A stretch of DNA of 64,000 nt. It comes from Adiantum capillus-veneris. Lineage: Eukaryota; Streptophyta; Polypodiopsida; Polypodiales; Pteridaceae. A program made the position numbers and the translations under genes. The notes beneath the pieces were generated by a model, which was not told the origin of the DNA, ran no database searches, and saw only the letters and a program-made list of their open reading frames with translations. Positions 59,999-64,000 of the stretch are shown here, piece after piece (the first letter of the stretch is position 1; every line of letters starts with the position of its first letter). Location of the stretch: the NCBI GenBank assembly GCA_014529385.2, contig CM043945.1, forward strand, positions 156,496,741 through 156,560,740, read 5' to 3'.

Positions 59999-60710
59999 TG
60001 TTGGCGGATACACTGTGAGCGGACGCTAGCATAGCGAGAGCAGAACCAACAACTCTATGTTGGCTAATGATGAAGCTTAACCCGTAGGCGTGTGGAAACA
60101 AGAATATGGGTGGCAAGCACCTTCTTGACCTTCTAAGACAATCTCTAATTGAGGAAATAAAATCTAAGCGTTCTTATGCACTAGTGAAAGCAATCCAACC
60201 TACAATGATCATGCTATCCAAAACTAGGCCAAATGCATTCCAAATGTCACAAAAATAACAGGATATACTCTCCTTATCACAAGATCAATACCCTATGGAC
60301 TATGCCTTGGCATCTGACCCTTTTGCGACAATCGCGTATAAAGATAGGCATCAAAATATAGCCATCCTGTCATCGAAATCACAAACTCTTGGCGTTGGAT
60401 GGAAGCCCTCGCTATTTCTATTACGTTGGTAGTGTCGCTTTTGAAATGGACCTTCTGTAGAGTGTGTAGGGAACAAAAGGAATCACACTCTCTCTCTCAG
60501 ACACAGCACAGTGAAACACCAAATTGATTAATTCAAAAGTTAGGCTTAGGGTTCCAAATTTAGCTTATATATAATTCCTCCCTAGAGGCTTGTTCCCACA
60601 AAGTCTAATGGCTGCTCAAATATTACAAAAAAAATCATTAAATATCATTACGATTCAAAAATAATAATATAAAAATTTGGGAAAACTTCTTTTGTGTTCC
60701 GTCGTCAACA
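59999..60710 (-). repeat. 3' LTR of element H
   Basis: 712 bp. In element orientation TGTTGACGAC… to …ATCCGCCAACA. TATATATAAG at 60564-60573 on the minus strand lies about 140 bp from the U3 start. The partner is not in the window, so the edges rest on TG/CA ends, the PPT and the interrupted RT. Confidence 0.6.
60564..60573 (-). promoter_or_regulatory. TATA box in the H LTR
   Basis: TATATATAAG on the element strand. Confidence 0.45.
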
Positions 60711-60796
60711 CTCCCCCCTTTCGCGTCCATGTTGTCCCTGACATGACGGGTCTTGATCTTTTGCTTATAGTGAAATTTGTCCTGCTATCAATGGAG

Positions 60797-63700
60797 TCAT
60801 TGTGGCTTTATCAACTCTAGGTACAATCCGTACCTTATATTCCCTAAAGTGACTGTGGGGCCAAATATTTTGCTATTGTATGTAAAGAATCTAGTGTATA
60901 AGGCTTCCTCAAAAGACAGCATGTGATACATGGGCAAAAACATGATTCTTTGATATACTAGATGTAAGACCTCTGGAGATGGCTGTTGTGACAAATCATA
61001 TTTCATTGTGGTGACAATGTCGCCCGTTGACAGGAGTGTTGAGTCTGTAGCTTTGGAGGGTGTGAACACTTCAATGCAAGCCAACAAGGTTTTGCAAATT
61101 TTTTTTATCATTACACACGTCAAGTCAGGAGAGCTAGTGAAAATATTAATGGTGACGTTCAGGGTTTTCACCATATAAGAGACACTTATTCTCTCTCCTT
61201 CCTTGGGTGGTGGTAGAGATGGGTAATAAGGCCAGTTTGGATGTCTCTTTACAATTTTGAAATGGTTTGCCCATGTGTGGACATGAGGGACTGGGCAAAA
61301 TAGGAGGTCATGCTTGATGATTTTTGGGGCCTCCACCAAGTATTTCAAAAATCTTGGGTACTTTAGGAGCCAGGCTTTTCTCCATCTTGATTGGGAGTCC
61401 ACTATTTTTGCTGCAGTCTCTGTACTCTTGACATCTCCATCATATACTGGCTCTGTAGCTTCTGCTTCAACTCTCTTCTTGATCACTATTACTTCATACT
61501 TTAGGAGAGGATATGGGAGTGTGGGTTGCATCCATTCCTCCCTAAGAACATTTGTGACCAGCCCTTGCTTCTATAAAATGTAACTTTCTTGTTTCCCATT
61601 CCAAGGCTGCCTTGTGGTCTTCTATTGTGTCTTTTTCTATCAAACTATGGAGGCGTGTCTCCTCCTATGTGATCAATGATTGTCCTTCTTCTGCTTGTGT
61701 CTCCAATTGTTCTTCTTGGTGCTGCATATCTTCTGCATCCTCAGGAATTTCCATTGGCTCATCTCTGGCATTTGTACCTATTTCACTTGGTGATGGTTCC
61801 ATTTCTTGTGCCCTTGCTTTGGATATATCTCTAACCCTAATTCTGTTATCTAGCCAGTGTATCTCTTTTAGTATCTTCTTGTGCTTGGTCAGCCAACATT
61901 TCTTGTAGTGTAGCCAATCTGCCATATGCATTTGTTGTCTTTGCTCCAGCCGTAATTACTTTTGCAGGGTGGTGATTTGTGCTTTCAAGGCTTGCATAAC
62001 TTGATTATCTGCCCCTACACTTGCTCGCACAACCCTTGGTATTTCCCTTAATCTTTTGATGGTCAAGTCCTTAAGCTCTAATTTTTCTTTCAGCTCCGGC
62101 ATTTCATCTTTTGCTAGCTTTAGCTCGTCTTCTACCTTTTCTTTTTCCTCCTAGAGAGTCTTGACTTCTCTCAATACCTCTACCATTTCTAGTGTTAAAG
62201 TGTCTCATTCGATCCTCTCAGCCTCCCTTAGTGTTGTAGTGAGAGTTGCAAGCTCCTTTTTTTCTTCTTCAACTTTCAAGTGGGTAGCTTGTACCAAACT
62301 TCGAAACGTTATCATGTTCCATTTGTATATTATCATTGCTGGTATGCAGCATACTATTTTCTTCAGCAATGGTTAGAGACCATGTTCTGACTCTGTCCAA
62401 TATCTAATATGCGGCTCGTATGTCATCTTCATTTGCTGCTACCAAGTTTCTAGTTGCTGGCCTATTGATAGGGCCAACAAATGGAACCTGGTGTCCCATA
62501 CTTATCATCATCCCTGCTAGTGGTACTCACCACGGATTGGCCAATGGTCTCCATTAAGGCGCTTGAGGGATGTGAACCAACCCTGAAACTCCAAATTGTG
62601 GAGAGTATCTTTTTGGAGCTCATCTTTGCAATTCTTGATCTGTCTTTGGTTCTTTAGATCTATTAGGCATTTCCTGGCCCATAGAGAACTCTTCTCTTCC
62701 TGGTTCCTCCGTTGCAGCCCATGGCGGAATAGAAGCTTCGTAAACTACTCTCAAAGACTCTACGATTGTGTACTCGGCTTGAATGAGGTCTTCATAAGTG
62801 TCTCTTTATTCTTTCTCCTTATCCCCAAGTGCAGATGTGATATCTTGTATTTCTTTTGGTGATGATTGTGGTTTGGCTATAGAGGGTTTTGGACTTGGAG
62901 GAGGGGTGGAAGAGCTTGGTGGTGAAGGTGGTGGTGTTTCAACTTTCGTCCGATCGCCCTCCTGATCCTTCTTCACTGGAGGTTCTGGTGTTTCCTTCAT
63001 CTTCTTCTTGATGTCTTGAACTTCCTCTATCGTAAAGGGCTCTAAGTTCTGCTATTCAAGTACCCTTTCCGTCTCCTTATACGCCCGTATGTAGTGATCA
63101 AACTGGTCCTCTAGAGGTCTAGAGGAGCTTCCTATGACTTTTGACGGGTATGGCACCCAATACTCTTCAAAATCCCCCCTCAATGCTCTTTCTACCTTGA
63201 ATTACTCAATTAGCCTCTCAATCCGAGTAGCTTTTTGGCTGTGTGTTTCCTTGGGTCTTGTTTCTCTAGTCATTGCTATTTTTCCTTTATTCTTCGATGG
63301 TTCCACAGGCTCTTCTTCAGGCACTATTTCTAGCCCTCTTCATAGTGTTCTGGTGAGATTGGTGGAGCCACTACACTTATTGGCTCATCTTTTGTATCTG
63401 GCTTTAGCTTGAACCACTCATTCTGTGTTGGTGGCTCTGGCCACTGTCCTCTAGCACCGATGGCTTCATATGAAATCTTTGTCAAGGTTTCCCCACCTCC
63501 AATGTACTTTGGCTTTTCCATGCCCATGCCGACCACTTGCTCATGCAGGTATTGGGCATAGCTCACTTCTTTGGGCATGATGCTTTTCAATGCCTAGCTT
63601 ATGGTCATTGACATTGCATGGGAAGGAGTTGTGTATTTTTGGGGCCTCTTGCTACAAACATGGAAGTATTGGTTGTATAAATTGCAGATCTTTGAAGCTC

Positions 63701-63990
63701 TCGAGTCCACCAGGTCTTTGAATGTTTGATTAGGCTTCTTTTGGGCCTAGACCTTTACTTTGTCTCTCCTTTCCCAAACTGGGCTTCCCTTATAGTGGAG
63801 CTCTAGTGCATCTACTATGGTTTGAGGAGTGATAAAAGTTTCTGTCTTCTGTCCATCCAAGGCCATGATCACTGCCTTTCCATCTTTTTGAATTGAGTTG
63901 ACTAGCTCATAGACCCTCTGAATATCCACACATGCTGGTGGTGCTGTGAAGAATTTGTAGAGGTTTGCTCTTTCCAGATGGTTGAGGGTT
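60797..63990 (-). pseudogene. Long decayed ORF of element H, family unknown
   Basis: About 1060 codons read in essentially one frame from the right edge to 60797, with about ten stops and at least one frameshift (about 61580). N-terminal part: DIQRVYELVNSIQKDGKAVI, LELHYKGSPVWERRDKVKV, VSYAQYLHEQVVGMGMEKPK. Then a Pro-rich stretch (ETPPPSPPSSSTPPPSPKPS, about 62.9 kb), a long Lys/Glu coiled coil (ELKLAKDEMPELKEKLELKD, about 62.1 kb), an acidic stretch and a folded-looking C-terminus (60797-61531) with HVHTWANHFKIVKRHPNWPY and a Cys/Met-rich middle. No zinc knuckle, protease, RT or integrase motif. Possibly an unusual gag or an additional ORF. I do not recognise it. Many stops are TAG at likely Gln positions. 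Confidence 0.55.
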
Positions 63991-64000
63991 TCTTCCTAGT

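Larger units (their letters stand above)
59999..64000 (-). mobile_element. Element H: LTR element with unassigned long ORF (runs off the window)
   Basis: 3' LTR 59999-60710 with TGTTG…CAACA inverted ends, PPT GAAAGGGGGGAG at 60711-60722 (minus strand), then a coding strand to at least 63.99 kb. It is inserted in element I RT after FQALR (left flank TGAGG). The 5' LTR lies beyond the window. Confidence 0.7.

Overview
This window is plant nuclear DNA made almost entirely of transposable elements. No intact host gene was recognised. The evidence is Ty3/gypsy and Ty1/copia polyprotein remnants, primer-binding sites (PBS) of the plant initiator-Met tRNA type, kilobase-sized LTRs, long CT/GA and CA microsatellites, and a decayed calmodulin copy with plant-type calmodulin wording. 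The gypsy families remind me of those in large seed-free plant genomes (fern, lycophyte, bryophyte), but that is a weak inference from memory and was not tested.

Left third (1-17.6 kb): gypsy element A lies on the minus strand (5' LTR near 17.0-17.6 kb, gag 16.3-14.4 kb and 3.1-0.9 kb, protease near 0.9-0.6 kb). It is split by gypsy element B (3107-14392, minus), flanked by the 5-bp duplication ACTCC. B has very long LTRs (3.6 and 3.8 kb) that carry ~160-bp tandem arrays and a CCAAT-box ladder upstream of a TATA box. B's integrase is itself split by J1 (7802-9139), a DNA transposon with TTAA target duplications.

Middle (17.6-36.3 kb): remnants of gypsy elements K and L, with a ~112-bp copia RT splinter inside K; a microsatellite-rich zone with a possible LINE tail; J2 (25171-26935), a second, inverted copy of the TTAA transposon; solo LTR M1 (27234-28819, perfect CTTCG duplication); a calmodulin pseudogene (about 30.0-30.27 kb, minus); a gag-only LTR element G (31111-34494); and M2, a second LTR of the M family with its PBS.

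Right part (36.5-64 kb): plus-strand gypsy element C (LTR 36.6-38.0 kb, gag 38.3-39.4 kb, protease/RT/RNase H 46.3-49.4 kb, integrase tail 51.7-52.3 kb, 3' LTR 52.9-59.65 kb) is a nest. A 6.9-kb LTR element without coding sequence (F) sits in its gag-pol. A truncated copia (D2) fused to a truncated M-family LTR (M3) replaces its integrase core. A nearly complete but dead copia (D, 53652-58930) sits in its 3' LTR. Next to C is a gypsy RT fragment (I), broken by the 3' LTR of element H. H runs off the window and carries a long decayed ORF that I could not assign to any family.

The most notable items are the TTAA-flanked, piggyBac-like TIR elements J1/J2, the unassigned long ORF of element H, the gag-only element G, and the periodic CCAAT array in the B LTRs. 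All coding regions are interrupted, so everything is annotated as relics.
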